DNA from: Ruminococcus sp. OA3
Lineage (GTDB): Bacteria > Bacillota > Clostridia > Lachnospirales > Lachnospiraceae
Length of the DNA: 64,000 nucleotides
NCBI RefSeq assembly: GCF_022440845.1
Contig: NZ_JAKNTO010000001.1
Span: 2,108,001-2,172,000 of the forward strand
Direction: 5' to 3'
Both the position numbers and the translations under genes were made by a program. Shown in pieces: positions 19,593 through 28,371 of the stretch. Below the pieces are notes generated by a model, which did no database searches, was not told where the DNA came from, and worked only from the letters and a program-made list of their open reading frames with translations. Each line of letters opens with the position of its first letter. Position 1 is the stretch's first letter.

Positions 19593-20426
19593 ATGGCGGG
19601 ATATCGACTATGCCAGCAAAAAAGAGCAAAACATCCGTACTATATTGAAAATATCAGTACAGGCATCTTTTCCATGGAAGAGCTTTGTTTTTATATGAGT
19701 AATAATCTGTATTTGCTGGATGAGACGATTTTGAATAAAGAGCTTGGGGAATGGATCGTGAAAGAGCTGGGACTTGCCGCACTGGGGCAGCGTTTTCTTA
19801 AAATGCTTGAGGAACAGTCACCGGTCAGTGAACTGGTCATGCCCATATTCAGAGAGATCCATTACCTGTCACAGGCAGAGAGCAAAGAACTGCTTGTTCA
19901 GGTGAAAAGTATGGAGGAACAACCGCTGCTGGCGCTCGCCAAAAAAAAGGGCGATGCACTGGTCGCATACGGAAAATACGGGAATGCGATCAAAGTATAC
20001 GAAAAAGTACTGGCGGGGAAACCTGACAAAGCGCTTGGGGAGCAGTTCACAGGCAGTGTATGGCATAATCTGGGCTGCGCATATGCCAGAATGTTTCAGC
20101 TGGGTGAAGCATCGGAATGTTTTGAGAAGGCTTATTCCATGATGCATACGAAAACGGTGCTGAAGAGTTATCTCAGCTGCATTTATCTTGGCGAATCCAG
20201 AGAAGCTTTTTTACAGAAAGGGGCCGCGCTCGGTGTGGACAGTACGACTTTGAAAGAGCTTGAGACGGAGATTACCGTGGAAAAGCCGAAAGAAGGGCGG
20301 AAGCAGGAAGCTTTCATGAGAGCAATGGAAAACAGGGAGGCACAGGATATGGAAACCTACCTCCGGACAATGGATGAAATACTGGAAGAAATGACGGAGG
20401 AATACCATAAAAATACAGGGTTTTAG
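19593..20426 (+). CDS. TPR-type helical protein, third gene of the DUF5717-type operon
   Basis: 277-residue soluble protein with no recognised enzyme motif. The start is preceded by AAGGAGG. The central part (about 105-200) has two to three tetratricopeptide-like helix pairs, for example KGDALVAYGKYGNAIKVYEKVL and HNLGCAYARMFQLGEASECFEKAY, and the C-terminus is charged and helical. The gene begins 13 bases after the Hsp70-like gene and ends the operon. TPR proteins often bridge Hsp70-type proteins and partners, which fits an assembly of these three products; that link is inference. Confidence 0.75.
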   Translation: MAGYRLCQQKRAKHPYYIENISTGIFSMEELCFYMSNNLYLLDETILNKELGEWIVKELGLAALGQRFLKMLEEQSPVSELVMPIFREIHYLSQAESKELLVQVKSMEEQPLLALAKKKGDALVAYGKYGNAIKVYEKVLAGKPDKALGEQFTGSVWHNLGCAYARMFQLGEASECFEKAYSMMHTKTVLKSYLSCIYLGESREAFLQKGAALGVDSTTLKELETEITVEKPKEGRKQEAFMRAMENREAQDMETYLRTMDEILEEMTEEYHKNTGF

Positions 20427-20441
20427 AAACTGCCGAATCGG

Positions 20442-20470
20442 TTGACACAGATTGGCAGATATGCTAGTAT
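20442..20470 (+). promoter_or_regulatory. Strong promoter of the amino-acid ABC operon
   Basis: Consensus TTGACA (20442-20447), 17-base spacer and TAGTAT (20465-20470), 72 bases before the GTG start of the binding-protein gene. Confidence 0.8.
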
Positions 20471-20541
20471 TATGCGTATGGTTTTAGCCTAGTAGAGTGC
20501 TAGTGAGCTAATGAACGAAAAAGATCAGGAGGATTGAAAAG

Positions 20542-21444
20542 GTGAAAAAGAAAGTGTTATGTTTGATGCTGTCCTGCGCAATGGCTGTGACGCTGCTGGC
20601 AGGCTGCGGATCGAAGAAAGATGCGGCACAGGAGAGCCAGGAGCCGAAGACAGAGGATAAGGCGGACGGCGCTGCAGAAGACGCCGCAGAGGAACCTGCC
20701 GGGGATGCGGGGGAAGATAAGGCTGTGTCAGGTGACAAAACGACATTTACGGTAGGATTTGATGCTGAATACCCGCCGTATGGATATATGGATGAAAACG
20801 GTGAATACACAGGATTTGACCTGGAACTGGCACAGGCTGTCTGTGATCTGGAGGGCTGGGAACTTGTAAAAACACCGATTGCATGGGATTCCAAGGATAT
20901 GGAACTGAATTCCGGATCCATCGACTGTATCTGGAATGGATTTACCATGAACGGACGTGTAGATGATTATACGTGGTCAGATCCATACGTAGACAACAGT
21001 CAGGTTATGGTGGTATCTGAAAGTGCAGGAATTGCAGCACTTTCTGATCTGTCAGGAAAAATTGTCGGAGTACAGGCGGCATCCGCGGCACTGACGCTTC
21101 TTCAGGATGAGGAAGGGCAGAAGGAACTGGCAGATACCTTTGGACAGCTTCAGGAATTTGCGGATTATAACAGTGCATTCGTGGAACTGCAGGCAGGTTC
21201 CATCGATGCAATCGCAATGGACATTGGAGTAGCTCAGTACCAGATCAAGTCCAGAGGCGAAGGATTCATGATCATGGATGAAAAACTGAATACCGAGCAG
21301 TATGCGATCGGATTCAAAAAGGGCAACGAAGAACTGAGAGATAAAGTGAACGCAGATCTTCAGAAACTGCTGGCGGACGGTACTTTTGATGAACTGGCAG
21401 AGAAATACGAACTGTCAGACATGGTATGCCTGCAGGCAAAATAG
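20542..21444 (+). CDS. Amino-acid ABC transporter substrate-binding lipoprotein
   Basis: 300-residue extracellular lipoprotein of family 3 solute-binding proteins. GTG start with AGGAGG 8 bases upstream. Signal peptide with lipobox LAGC, lipidated Cys22, then an acidic linker rich in Glu, Asp and Ala (about 24-65). The ligand-binding core starts at TFTVGFDAEYPPYGYMDENGEYTGFD and contains the family motifs WDSKDMELNSGSIDCIWNGFT and VGVQAASAALTLLQ. Polar amino acids are the likely ligands, but the exact one cannot be read. First gene of an operon with permease and ATPase. Confidence 0.92.
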   Translation: MKKKVLCLMLSCAMAVTLLAGCGSKKDAAQESQEPKTEDKADGAAEDAAEEPAGDAGEDKAVSGDKTTFTVGFDAEYPPYGYMDENGEYTGFDLELAQAVCDLEGWELVKTPIAWDSKDMELNSGSIDCIWNGFTMNGRVDDYTWSDPYVDNSQVMVVSESAGIAALSDLSGKIVGVQAASAALTLLQDEEGQKELADTFGQLQEFADYNSAFVELQAGSIDAIAMDIGVAQYQIKSRGEGFMIMDEKLNTEQYAIGFKKGNEELRDKVNADLQKLLADGTFDELAEKYELSDMVCLQAK

Positions 21445-21456
21445 TCAGGAGCGTAT

Positions 21457-21500
21457 AACCCCCGGATCTGCTGCTTTGGCGGCTGGTCACGGGGGTTCCC
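21457..21500 (+). terminator. Intra-operon hairpin between binding protein and permease
   Basis: AACCCCCG (21457-21464) pairs with CGGGGGTT (21490-21497), followed by CCCTGGCTTTT. There is no clean T-tract, so it may act as an attenuator or as a 3' stabiliser that keeps binding-protein mRNA above permease mRNA, as is common for such operons. Confidence 0.55.
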
Positions 21501-21530
21501 TGGCTTTTACTACAGGAGGAAGAGAAAAAT

Positions 21531-22181
21531 ATGGAGTTTTCAATGATGCTGCAACAGTTGGCAGGAGGAATGGTTAAATCCATCGGAATTTTCGTGCTGA
21601 CGCTGTTGTTTTCGCTGCCGCTGGGGCTTTTGATCTGTTTTGGGAGGATGTCCCGCAGTAAAGTGGTCAGCACAATTTTTAAGGTATATATTTCACTCAT
21701 GCGCGGAACGCCTCTGATGCTGCAGCTTCTGGTGGTTTATTTCGGACCGTTCTACCTGTTCCAGATGTCAATCGGAGGGGCGTATCGGTTTATCGCGATC
21801 ATCATCGGATTTTCACTGAACTATGCTGCCTATTTTGCGGAAATTTACCGCTCAGGCATCGAATCCATGCCAAAGGGACAGTATGAGGCGGCAAAGGTGC
21901 TTGGATACAGCAAACAGCAGACGTTCGTGAAGATTATTCTTCCGCAGGTGATCAAAAGGATCCTTCCGGCAGTCACCAATGAAGTGATCACGCTGGTTAA
22001 GGATACTTCCCTTGCATTTGCACTTGCCTACATGGAGATGTTCACCATTGCCAAACAGATTGCGGCAGCGAACACAACCTTTGTCCCGTTTATCGTGGCG
22101 GCAGTTTTCTACTATGTGTTTAATCTGGTGGTAGCAGTTGTGATGGAAGGTCTTGAGAAAAAGCTGAATTATTATCACTAG
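21531..22181 (+). CDS. Amino-acid ABC transporter permease
   Basis: 216-residue membrane permease of the HisM/GlnP type, acting with the lipoprotein upstream and the ATPase downstream. About five hydrophobic segments are visible. The start of the transport domain carries LMRGTPLMLQLLVVYF, and the ATPase-coupling EAA loop is present as YEAAKVLGYSKQQTFVKIILPQVIKRILP. AGGAGGAAG precedes the ATG. Confidence 0.93.
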   Translation: MEFSMMLQQLAGGMVKSIGIFVLTLLFSLPLGLLICFGRMSRSKVVSTIFKVYISLMRGTPLMLQLLVVYFGPFYLFQMSIGGAYRFIAIIIGFSLNYAAYFAEIYRSGIESMPKGQYEAAKVLGYSKQQTFVKIILPQVIKRILPAVTNEVITLVKDTSLAFALAYMEMFTIAKQIAAANTTFVPFIVAAVFYYVFNLVVAVVMEGLEKKLNYYH

Positions 22182-22193
22182 GGAGGATTTTTA

Positions 22194-22955
22194 ATGAACC
22201 TGTTGGAAATGAACCATATTAATAAAAAATTTGACAACCTTGAAGTCATCAAAGATATCTCCCTGTCTGTGAAAGAGGGGGAGATCCTTTCGATCATCGG
22301 ACCTTCCGGTTCCGGAAAATCGACGTTGCTGAGATGTGCGACGATGCTCGAGGAGATCAATGGCGGGGAGATATCCTATATGGGTGAGAAAGCTGCCTGG
22401 ATAGGGGACCTTGGGGAGGCATGCCACCCGAAGAAAGAGGATATGAAGCGGATTCACTCTTATTTTGGCCTTGTGTTTCAGAACTTTAATCTGTTTCCTC
22501 ATTATTCTGTGATGAAAAACCTGACAGAAGCTCCGATTAACAACCAGAAACGGAATAAAGACGAGGTATATCAGGAAGCAAGAGAGCTTCTTGCGAAGAT
22601 GGGACTGTCCGATAAAGAGGATGCGTATCCCTGCCAGCTATCAGGCGGGCAGTGCCAGCGCGTGGCGATCGCGAGGGCACTCGCACTGAACCCCAAAATC
22701 CTGTTTTTTGACGAGCCGACTTCTGCGCTTGACCCGGAACTGACTGGTGAGGTGCTCAAAGTCATCCGTTCACTTGCGGATCTCGACATTACGATGGTGA
22801 TTGTCACGCATGAGATGGCATTTGCCAGAGACATTTCAGACCGTATCGTGTTTATGGATAAAGGAGTGATCGCACTGGAGGGAACTCCTGCTGCCGTTTT
22901 TTCATCGGAACACACAAGAATGAAAGAGTTTCTGGGGAAATTCAACCAGAGATAA
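22194..22955 (+). CDS. Amino-acid ABC transporter ATP-binding protein
   Basis: 253-residue ATPase of the polar amino-acid transport family. Walker A is GPSGSGKST (residues about 36-44), the signature is LSGGQCQRVAIARAL, Walker B is ILFFDEPTSALDP, and the switch His lies in VTHEMAFA. An insertion around residues 65-85 (GEKAAWIGDLGEACHPKKEDM) lengthens the helical region compared with GlnQ. It starts 12 bases after the permease stop, with GGGAGG upstream. Confidence 0.94.
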   Translation: MNLLEMNHINKKFDNLEVIKDISLSVKEGEILSIIGPSGSGKSTLLRCATMLEEINGGEISYMGEKAAWIGDLGEACHPKKEDMKRIHSYFGLVFQNFNLFPHYSVMKNLTEAPINNQKRNKDEVYQEARELLAKMGLSDKEDAYPCQLSGGQCQRVAIARALALNPKILFFDEPTSALDPELTGEVLKVIRSLADLDITMVIVTHEMAFARDISDRIVFMDKGVIALEGTPAAVFSSEHTRMKEFLGKFNQR

Positions 22956-22959
22956 GGTA

Positions 22960-22988
22960 TTGCTTTTGGAAAACATGTAAGATATAAT
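22960..22988 (+). promoter_or_regulatory. purC promoter
   Basis: TTGCTT (22960-22965), 17-base spacer and TATAAT (22983-22988). The palindromic repeat starts exactly five bases downstream, so the repeat forms the start of the pur transcript. Confidence 0.75.
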
Positions 22989-22993
22989 TAGAC

Positions 22994-23138
22994 GTAACAG
23001 TTCAGACGGCGGAAAAATACAGAGAGAAGCAGGCGTTAAGCTTGCTTATAAGCCGGATTCTCTCTGTATTTTCACATCGGATAAACATCCGATGCTTTTT
23101 GCCCGGCATACGCATGGCAAGAAGATAGCCGTCTAAAC
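22994..23138 (+). repeat. Modular palindromic intergenic repeat, copy 2, in the purC leader
   Basis: Outer arms GTTCAGACGGC and GCCGTCTAAAC. Inside, in order: hairpin A, 15 perfect pairs (23014-23028 with 23058-23072), whose loop contains AAGCTTGCTT; hairpin B, CATCGGAT/ATCCGATG (23075-23094); hairpin C, TTGCC/GGCAA within 23096-23122. The order is the mirror of copy 1. The stem of hairpin A differs completely in sequence from copy 1 but stays paired, while the loop text GCGTTAAGCTTGCTT is nearly unchanged. That is the pattern expected of a selected structure. Confidence 0.85.
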
Positions 23139-23194
23139 CGATTATACAGATAACTTTGTAAAATACTATGTGGATAAGGAAAGGCGTCAGACTC

Positions 23195-23902
23195 ATGAAA
23201 AAGTTAGAACAGTTATACGAAGGAAAAGCGAAGAAGGTTTTTGCAACGGATGTTGATGGGATCGTTATCGTGGACTATAAAGACGATGCTACAGCGTTCA
23301 ATGGCGAAAAAAAAGGAACAATCGTTGGAAAAGGCGTGATCAATAACCGCATGACGAATCGTGTTTTTAAACTGATGGAGGAGGAAGGCGTTCCGACACA
23401 TCTGGTTGAAGAATTAAGCGATCGTGAGACGGCAGTGAAGAAAGTTGATATTGTTCCGCTTGAGGTTATCGTGCGCAACGTGGCAGCAGGAAGCTTTTCA
23501 AAGAGAATGGGTATTGAAGAAGGCAAGGAACTGCTTTGTCCGATCATTGAATTCAGTTATAAAGATGATGATCTGGGAGACCCTTTCATCAATGATGACT
23601 ATGCACTCGCACTGGGACTGGCAACACAGGAAGAGATCGATACGATCAAAGCATATACACGTAAGATCAATGAGATCATGAAAAAATATTTCCTGAATGC
23701 GGGAATGAAACTGATCGACTTTAAAATTGAATTTGGCAAGCTTCCGGACGGGACAATCATTCTGGCTGATGAGGTATCACCGGATACCTGCCGTCTGTGG
23801 GATGTCAAGACCAACGAAAAACTGGATAAAGACCGCTTCCGCAGAGATCTTGGAAATGTGGAAGAAGCATACAACGAAGTATTTAACCGTCTCGGACTTT
23901 AA
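23195..23902 (+). CDS. purC: Phosphoribosylaminoimidazole-succinocarboxamide synthase
   Basis: SAICAR synthase, which joins aspartate to CAIR in purine synthesis using ATP. The ATG at 23195 gives the standard N-terminus [16 protein letters not shown] and a 235-residue protein. Motifs include [52 protein letters not shown] and [13 protein letters not shown] long leader with a palindromic repeat precedes it. It heads a purC-purF-purB run. Confidence 0.97.
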   Translation: MKKLEQLYEGKAKKVFATDVDGIVIVDYKDDATAFNGEKKGTIVGKGVINNRMTNRVFKLMEEEGVPTHLVEELSDRETAVKKVDIVPLEVIVRNVAAGSFSKRMGIEEGKELLCPIIEFSYKDDDLGDPFINDDYALALGLATQEEIDTIKAYTRKINEIMKKYFLNAGMKLIDFKIEFGKLPDGTIILADEVSPDTCRLWDVKTNEKLDKDRFRRDLGNVEEAYNEVFNRLGL

Positions 23903-23923
23903 TCCGTGAAAGAGGCGAAATCC

Positions 23924-25372
23924 ATGATGCATAACAAGATACACAAACAGACGGAAGTGACAGATAAGCTCAGGGAAGAATGTGGGGTATTTGGCATCTA
24001 CGACTTGAATGGCAGCGACGTTGCCTCTTCAATTTATTATGGGTTATTTGCGCTGCAGCACCGCGGCCAGGAGAGCTGCGGGATTGCAGTCAGCGATACA
24101 AACGGACCGAAAGGCAAGGTGAGTTCCTATAAGGGAATGGGGCTTGTCAATGAAGTTTTTCTGCCTGGCTCACTGGATAATCTGCATGGCGACATTGGGG
24201 TCGGCCATGTGCGTTATTCAACGGCCGGGGCGAGCACGCGCGAAAATGCGCAGCCGCTCGTGCTAAACTACATCAAGGGAACACTTGCTCTCGCACATAA
24301 TGGAAATCTGATCAATGCGCTGGAGCTGAGAAAAGAGCTGGAATACGGAGGAGCAATCTTTCAGACGACCATAGATTCGGAAGTCATCGCCTACCACATT
24401 GCACGGGAACGTGTCAATACAGCAACTGTTCAGGAGGCTGTCGGAAATGCGATGAAAAAAATGAAAGGTGCCTACTCACTGATCGCCATGTCGCCGCGCA
24501 AGCTGATAGGGGCCAGGGACCCTTATGGGTTTAAGCCGCTGTGTATCGGCAGGCGCGACAATGCGTATATGATCACTTCTGAGACATGCGCACTTGAGAC
24601 TCTGGGGGCTGAATTTGTCCGGGATGTAGAACCGGGAGAAATCGTTACAATTACAAAAGACGGAATAACGTCTGATACCAGCATGTGCCTGTCCAGAGAT
24701 GAACAGGCAAGATGCATTTTTGAGTATATCTATTTTTCAAGGCCTGACAGCCATATTGACGGCGTCAGTGTCTATGGATCACGCATCAAAGCCGGAAGAT
24801 TTCTGGCAATGGATTCACCGGTGGAAGCTGATCTGGTGGTTGGTGTTCCGGAGTCAGGAAATGCCGCTGCGCTCGGATTTTCCATGGAATCCGGTATTCC
24901 ATACGGGACTGCGTTTGTAAAGAACGGGTATGTGGGAAGAACCTTCATCAAACCGAAACAGAGCAGCAGGGAGTCCAGTGTCCGGGTGAAGCTGAATGTG
25001 CTGAAAGAAGCTGTGTGCGGAAAACGCGTGGTCATGATTGATGATTCGATCGTGCGGGGAACAACAAGTGACCGTATCGTCAGCATGCTGAAAGAAGCGG
25101 GGGCGACAGAAGTCCATATGAGAGTCAGTTCGCCGCCATTTTTATGGCCGTGTTATTTTGGGACAGACGTTCCGGCGCGTGAGCAGCTGATCGCCTATAA
25201 TCGTTCGATTGATGAAATTCGTCAGATCATCGGGGCTGATTCCCTGGCATATCTCGGTCTTGACCGACTGAGCGGGATTGCAGAAGGCCTGCCGATCTGT
25301 ACGGGGTGTTTTAATGGAAAATATCCGATGGAACCTCCCAGGGAGGATATCCGCGGGGAATACGAGCGCTGA
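23924..25372 (+). CDS. purF: Amidophosphoribosyltransferase
   Basis: First committed enzyme of purine synthesis, making phosphoribosylamine from PRPP and glutamine. The ATG at 23924 is favoured by AGAGG 8 bases upstream; a GTG at 23906 and an ATG at 23927 are alternatives. A short propeptide precedes Cys20 (ECGVFGIYD), which becomes the N-terminal nucleophile after cleavage. The glutaminase domain shows GHVRYSTAGAS and LAHNGNL, and the PRPP site is VVMIDDSIVRGTT. PTCTGC-type iron-sulfur ligands may be partly present at CTGCFNGKYP near the C-terminus. 482 residues. Confidence 0.96.
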   Translation: MMHNKIHKQTEVTDKLREECGVFGIYDLNGSDVASSIYYGLFALQHRGQESCGIAVSDTNGPKGKVSSYKGMGLVNEVFLPGSLDNLHGDIGVGHVRYSTAGASTRENAQPLVLNYIKGTLALAHNGNLINALELRKELEYGGAIFQTTIDSEVIAYHIARERVNTATVQEAVGNAMKKMKGAYSLIAMSPRKLIGARDPYGFKPLCIGRRDNAYMITSETCALETLGAEFVRDVEPGEIVTITKDGITSDTSMCLSRDEQARCIFEYIYFSRPDSHIDGVSVYGSRIKAGRFLAMDSPVEADLVVGVPESGNAAALGFSMESGIPYGTAFVKNGYVGRTFIKPKQSSRESSVRVKLNVLKEAVCGKRVVMIDDSIVRGTTSDRIVSMLKEAGATEVHMRVSSPPFLWPCYFGTDVPAREQLIAYNRSIDEIRQIIGADSLAYLGLDRLSGIAEGLPICTGCFNGKYPMEPPREDIRGEYER

Positions 25373-25405
25373 TACAAACGTGCCGCAGAGAAAGGATTAT
25401 AATTT

Positions 25406-26839
25406 ATGAGTACAAACAGATACCAAAGTCCGCTGTCAGAACGATATGCAAGCAAAGAAATGCAGTATATCTTCTCACCGGACATGAAATTCCGTACCTG
25501 GAGAAAACTCTGGATTGCTCTGGCTGAGACGGAGAAAGAGCTTGGCCTGAATATTACACAGGAACAGATAGATGAACTGAAGGAATATGCTGACGATATC
25601 AATTATGACGTTGCCAGGGCGAGAGAGAAAGAAGTCCGCCATGATGTGATGTCACATGTCTATGCATACGGTGTACAGTGTCCGAAGGCAAAGGGAATCA
25701 TTCACCTGGGCGCGACTTCCTGTTATGTGGGCGATAATACAGATATTATTGTTATGACAGAGGGACTTAAGCTGGTAAAGAAAAAACTGGTGAATGTGAT
25801 CGCAGAGCTTGCTAAATTTGCGAATGAGTATAAAGCACAACCGACGCTGGCTTTTACACATTTTCAGCCGGCACAGCCGACGACTGTCGGAAAGCGTGCC
25901 ACACTCTGGATTCAGGAATTCCTGCTGGATCTGGAAGATGTTGATTACGTGCTTAACGGCATGAAGCTGCTTGGTTCCAAAGGAACGACAGGCACACAGG
26001 CAAGTTTCCTGGAGCTGTTTGACGGAGACCATGAAAAAATTGACCGGATCGATCCGATGATTGCTGAGAAAATGGGATTTAAAGACTGTTATCCTGTGTC
26101 GGGACAGACGTATTCACGTAAAGTGGACACCAGAGTGGTTAACGTTCTGGCAGGGATTGCGGCGAGTGCACATAAGTTCTCTAATGATATTCGTCTGCTT
26201 CAGCATTTAAAAGAAGTGGAAGAGCCGTTTGAAAAGAGCCAGATCGGTTCTTCTGCAATGGCATATAAGAGAAATCCGATGAGAAGTGAACGCATTGCTT
26301 CACTCTCCAGATTTGTCATGGCAGATGCGCTCAACCCGGCGATCACATCTGCGACACAGTGGTTTGAGAGAACTCTGGACGATTCGGCCAATAAGCGGCT
26401 GAGTATTCCGGAAGGATTCCTTTCTGTAGACGGTATTCTGGACCTCTGCCTGAATGTTGTTGACGGACTCGTTGTATATCCGAAAGTCATCGAAAAGCGT
26501 CTGATGTCAGAACTTCCGTTCATGGCCACAGAAAACATCATGATGGATGCAGTGAAAGCCGGTGGTGACCGTCAGGAACTTCATGAGAGAATCCGTGAGC
26601 TTTCCATGGAAGCCGGAAAAAACGTGAAGGTCGAGGGAAAAGATAACAATCTGCTGGAACTGATTGCAGCGGATCCTGCATTTAACCTGACATTGGAAGA
26701 TCTTCAGAAGACGATGGATCCGTCCAAATATACCGGAAGGGCAAAAGAGCAGGTGGACTCGTTCCTCATAAAGGTTGTCAGACCGATATTGGAGCAGAAC
26801 GGGGAATTGCTGGGCGTAAAAGCGGAGATTAATGTATAA
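25406..26839 (+). CDS. purB: Adenylosuccinate lyase
   Basis: Removes fumarate from SAICAR and from adenylosuccinate, so it serves the step after PurC and the step after PurA. The 477-residue protein has the fumarase/aspartase superfamily signature GSSAMAYKRNPMRSERI, the catalytic-region histidines in HLGATSCYVGDN and THFQPAQPTTVGKR, and the starting segment RYASKEMQYIFSPD. AGAAAGGA precedes the ATG. It closes the purC-F-B run and is followed by a terminator. Confidence 0.97.
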   Translation: MSTNRYQSPLSERYASKEMQYIFSPDMKFRTWRKLWIALAETEKELGLNITQEQIDELKEYADDINYDVARAREKEVRHDVMSHVYAYGVQCPKAKGIIHLGATSCYVGDNTDIIVMTEGLKLVKKKLVNVIAELAKFANEYKAQPTLAFTHFQPAQPTTVGKRATLWIQEFLLDLEDVDYVLNGMKLLGSKGTTGTQASFLELFDGDHEKIDRIDPMIAEKMGFKDCYPVSGQTYSRKVDTRVVNVLAGIAASAHKFSNDIRLLQHLKEVEEPFEKSQIGSSAMAYKRNPMRSERIASLSRFVMADALNPAITSATQWFERTLDDSANKRLSIPEGFLSVDGILDLCLNVVDGLVVYPKVIEKRLMSELPFMATENIMMDAVKAGGDRQELHERIRELSMEAGKNVKVEGKDNNLLELIAADPAFNLTLEDLQKTMDPSKYTGRAKEQVDSFLIKVVRPILEQNGELLGVKAEINV

Positions 26840-26880
26840 GTTCTGTATAGATGATTGAAATCGGGGAACGATGCAGTTAG

Positions 26881-26914
26881 AAAGGGGATGAGCGGTGCCG
26901 CTTCATCCCCTTTT
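26881..26914 (+). terminator. Terminator after purB
   Basis: AAGGGGATGAGCGG pairs with CCGCTTCATCCCCTT around a two-base loop, followed by TTTT. It lies only 27 bases before the next ATG, so that gene may depend on read-through or on a promoter overlapping the hairpin. Confidence 0.85.
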
Positions 26915-26940
26915 ACAGTATGAGAGGGGTGTTTTTCGGG

Positions 26941-28248
26941 ATGGAAAAGAAAACAGAACAGGGAAATGTATGGGCGCTGCTGCCCATTGGAGTTTTTTTG
27001 CTGATATTTCTGGGGTTTGGGTGTATTACCGGAGATTTTTACAGTACGCCGGCGATTGTGGGATTTCTGATCGCCCTGCTGGTCGGATTTCTCCAGAACA
27101 GGAAGGTGGATTTTCAGAAAAAGATAAAACTGATCACGGACGGAATCGCGGATGAGAATATCGTGACCATGTGCCTGATCTTTCTCGTCGCAGGTGCATT
27201 TTCAAAGGCTGTTGATATGGCGGGAGGCGCCGAGAGTGCGGTCCATCTCGGACTGTCCATCATGCCGGCAAATGTGGCAGTCGTCGGTCTGTTTGTGATC
27301 AGCTGCTTTATCTCCGTGTCGATGGGAACATCGATGGGGACTATTGCAGCAATGGCGCCCATCGCCGCAGGAATCAGTACAAAGGCCGGTATCGCACTGC
27401 CGATCTGTGTGGGTGCAGTCATGTGCGGAGCCATGTTCGGGGATAATCTGTCGATGATCTCCGATACGACGATCGCTGCTGTGCGTACGCAGGGATGTGA
27501 GATGAAAGATAAGTTTCGGGAAAACTTCCTGATCGTGCTTCCGGCAGCCATCATCACTGCGGTCCTTTTCTTTTTTGTATCGGGGAGGGGAGCTGCTCCG
27601 TCATTTGACGATCTGGATTATAACCTGCTGAAAGTGGTGCCTTATCTTGTGGTTTTGATTGGAGCGATCATTGGATTTAATGTATTTCTGGTACTGCTGG
27701 CAGGGATTCTGCTGTCGCTGATCGTCGGTGTAGCAACTGGTTCCATAGAACCTGCAGCGATTTTCCAGGTGCTGGGCGATGGAGTGACTTCCATGTACGA
27801 TATCACGGTGATCTCTCTCGTCGTCGCGTTTATTGTCGCGCTTGTCAGAGCGAATGGCGGAATCACATTTATACTGTCGAAGATCAAGCGGCGTGTGCGG
27901 GGCAAACGCGGTGCTGAACTGGGGATTGCACTGCTGGTGCTGCTGGTAGACTGCTGTACAGCTAACAATACGGTGGCGATTGTCATGACGGGACCCATCG
28001 CCAAAGAAATCAGTCAGGAATACGGAATATCACCCAGGAGAAGCGCTTCACTGCTTGACATCTTTGCTTCGGTCGGTCAGGGGTTGATCCCTTATGGGGC
28101 ACAGCTCCTGTCAGCTGCAGCGCTTACGAAGCTGACACCGTTTCATATACTTCCCTATATGTTTTATCCTGTGCTGATGGCTGTCAGCGCGCTGCTTTTT
28201 ATTTTATTTCGAAAAAGGGAGACAGATGTAAAAATTTCTTCTAATTAA
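26941..28248 (+). CDS. NhaC-family Na+/H+ antiporter-like transporter
   Basis: 435-residue polytopic membrane protein with about 11 hydrophobic segments, of the NhaC/ArsB-type ion transporter superfamily. The conserved helix-break motifs are MGTSMGTIAAMAPIA and AMFGDNLSMISDTTIAA, and the second repeat has LVDCCTANNTVAIVMTGPIAKEI. The ATG at 26941 is chosen because AGAGGGG lies 11 bases upstream; ATG 26920 is also in frame but lacks a site. The substrate could be sodium/proton or an organic anion exchange; the sequence does not decide. It sits between purB and purA without obvious functional linkage. Confidence 0.82.
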   Translation: MEKKTEQGNVWALLPIGVFLLIFLGFGCITGDFYSTPAIVGFLIALLVGFLQNRKVDFQKKIKLITDGIADENIVTMCLIFLVAGAFSKAVDMAGGAESAVHLGLSIMPANVAVVGLFVISCFISVSMGTSMGTIAAMAPIAAGISTKAGIALPICVGAVMCGAMFGDNLSMISDTTIAAVRTQGCEMKDKFRENFLIVLPAAIITAVLFFFVSGRGAAPSFDDLDYNLLKVVPYLVVLIGAIIGFNVFLVLLAGILLSLIVGVATGSIEPAAIFQVLGDGVTSMYDITVISLVVAFIVALVRANGGITFILSKIKRRVRGKRGAELGIALLVLLVDCCTANNTVAIVMTGPIAKEISQEYGISPRRSASLLDIFASVGQGLIPYGAQLLSAAALTKLTPFHILPYMFYPVLMAVSALLFILFRKRETDVKISSN

Positions 28249-28261
28249 GAGAAATATAGGT

Positions 28262-28290
28262 TTTACTTATGAAAAAGAATGTAGTATACT
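28262..28290 (+). promoter_or_regulatory. Probable purA promoter
   Basis: TTTACT (28262-28267), 17-base spacer and TATACT (28285-28290), about 80 bases before the purA start. Confidence 0.55.
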
Positions 28291-28371
28291 CAATAGGGTA
28301 GCGGTTATGTTGCCGCAGAAATATAATGATTAAAAATACGAGCTATGGAAATGATTCAGGAGGGAACGAAT

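Noticed and set aside
20471-20541. Regulatory hairpin in the binding-protein leader (CTAGTAGAGTGCTAGTGAGCT)
   Set aside because: The short CTAG repeats do not form a stable paired structure and no palindrome of useful length is present.
22994-23138. Purine riboswitch in the purC leader
   Set aside because: The conserved purine aptamer core and its kissing loops are absent. The structure is a repeat found at unrelated genes (iolB 3' end, antiporter), so it is not a purC-specific switch.
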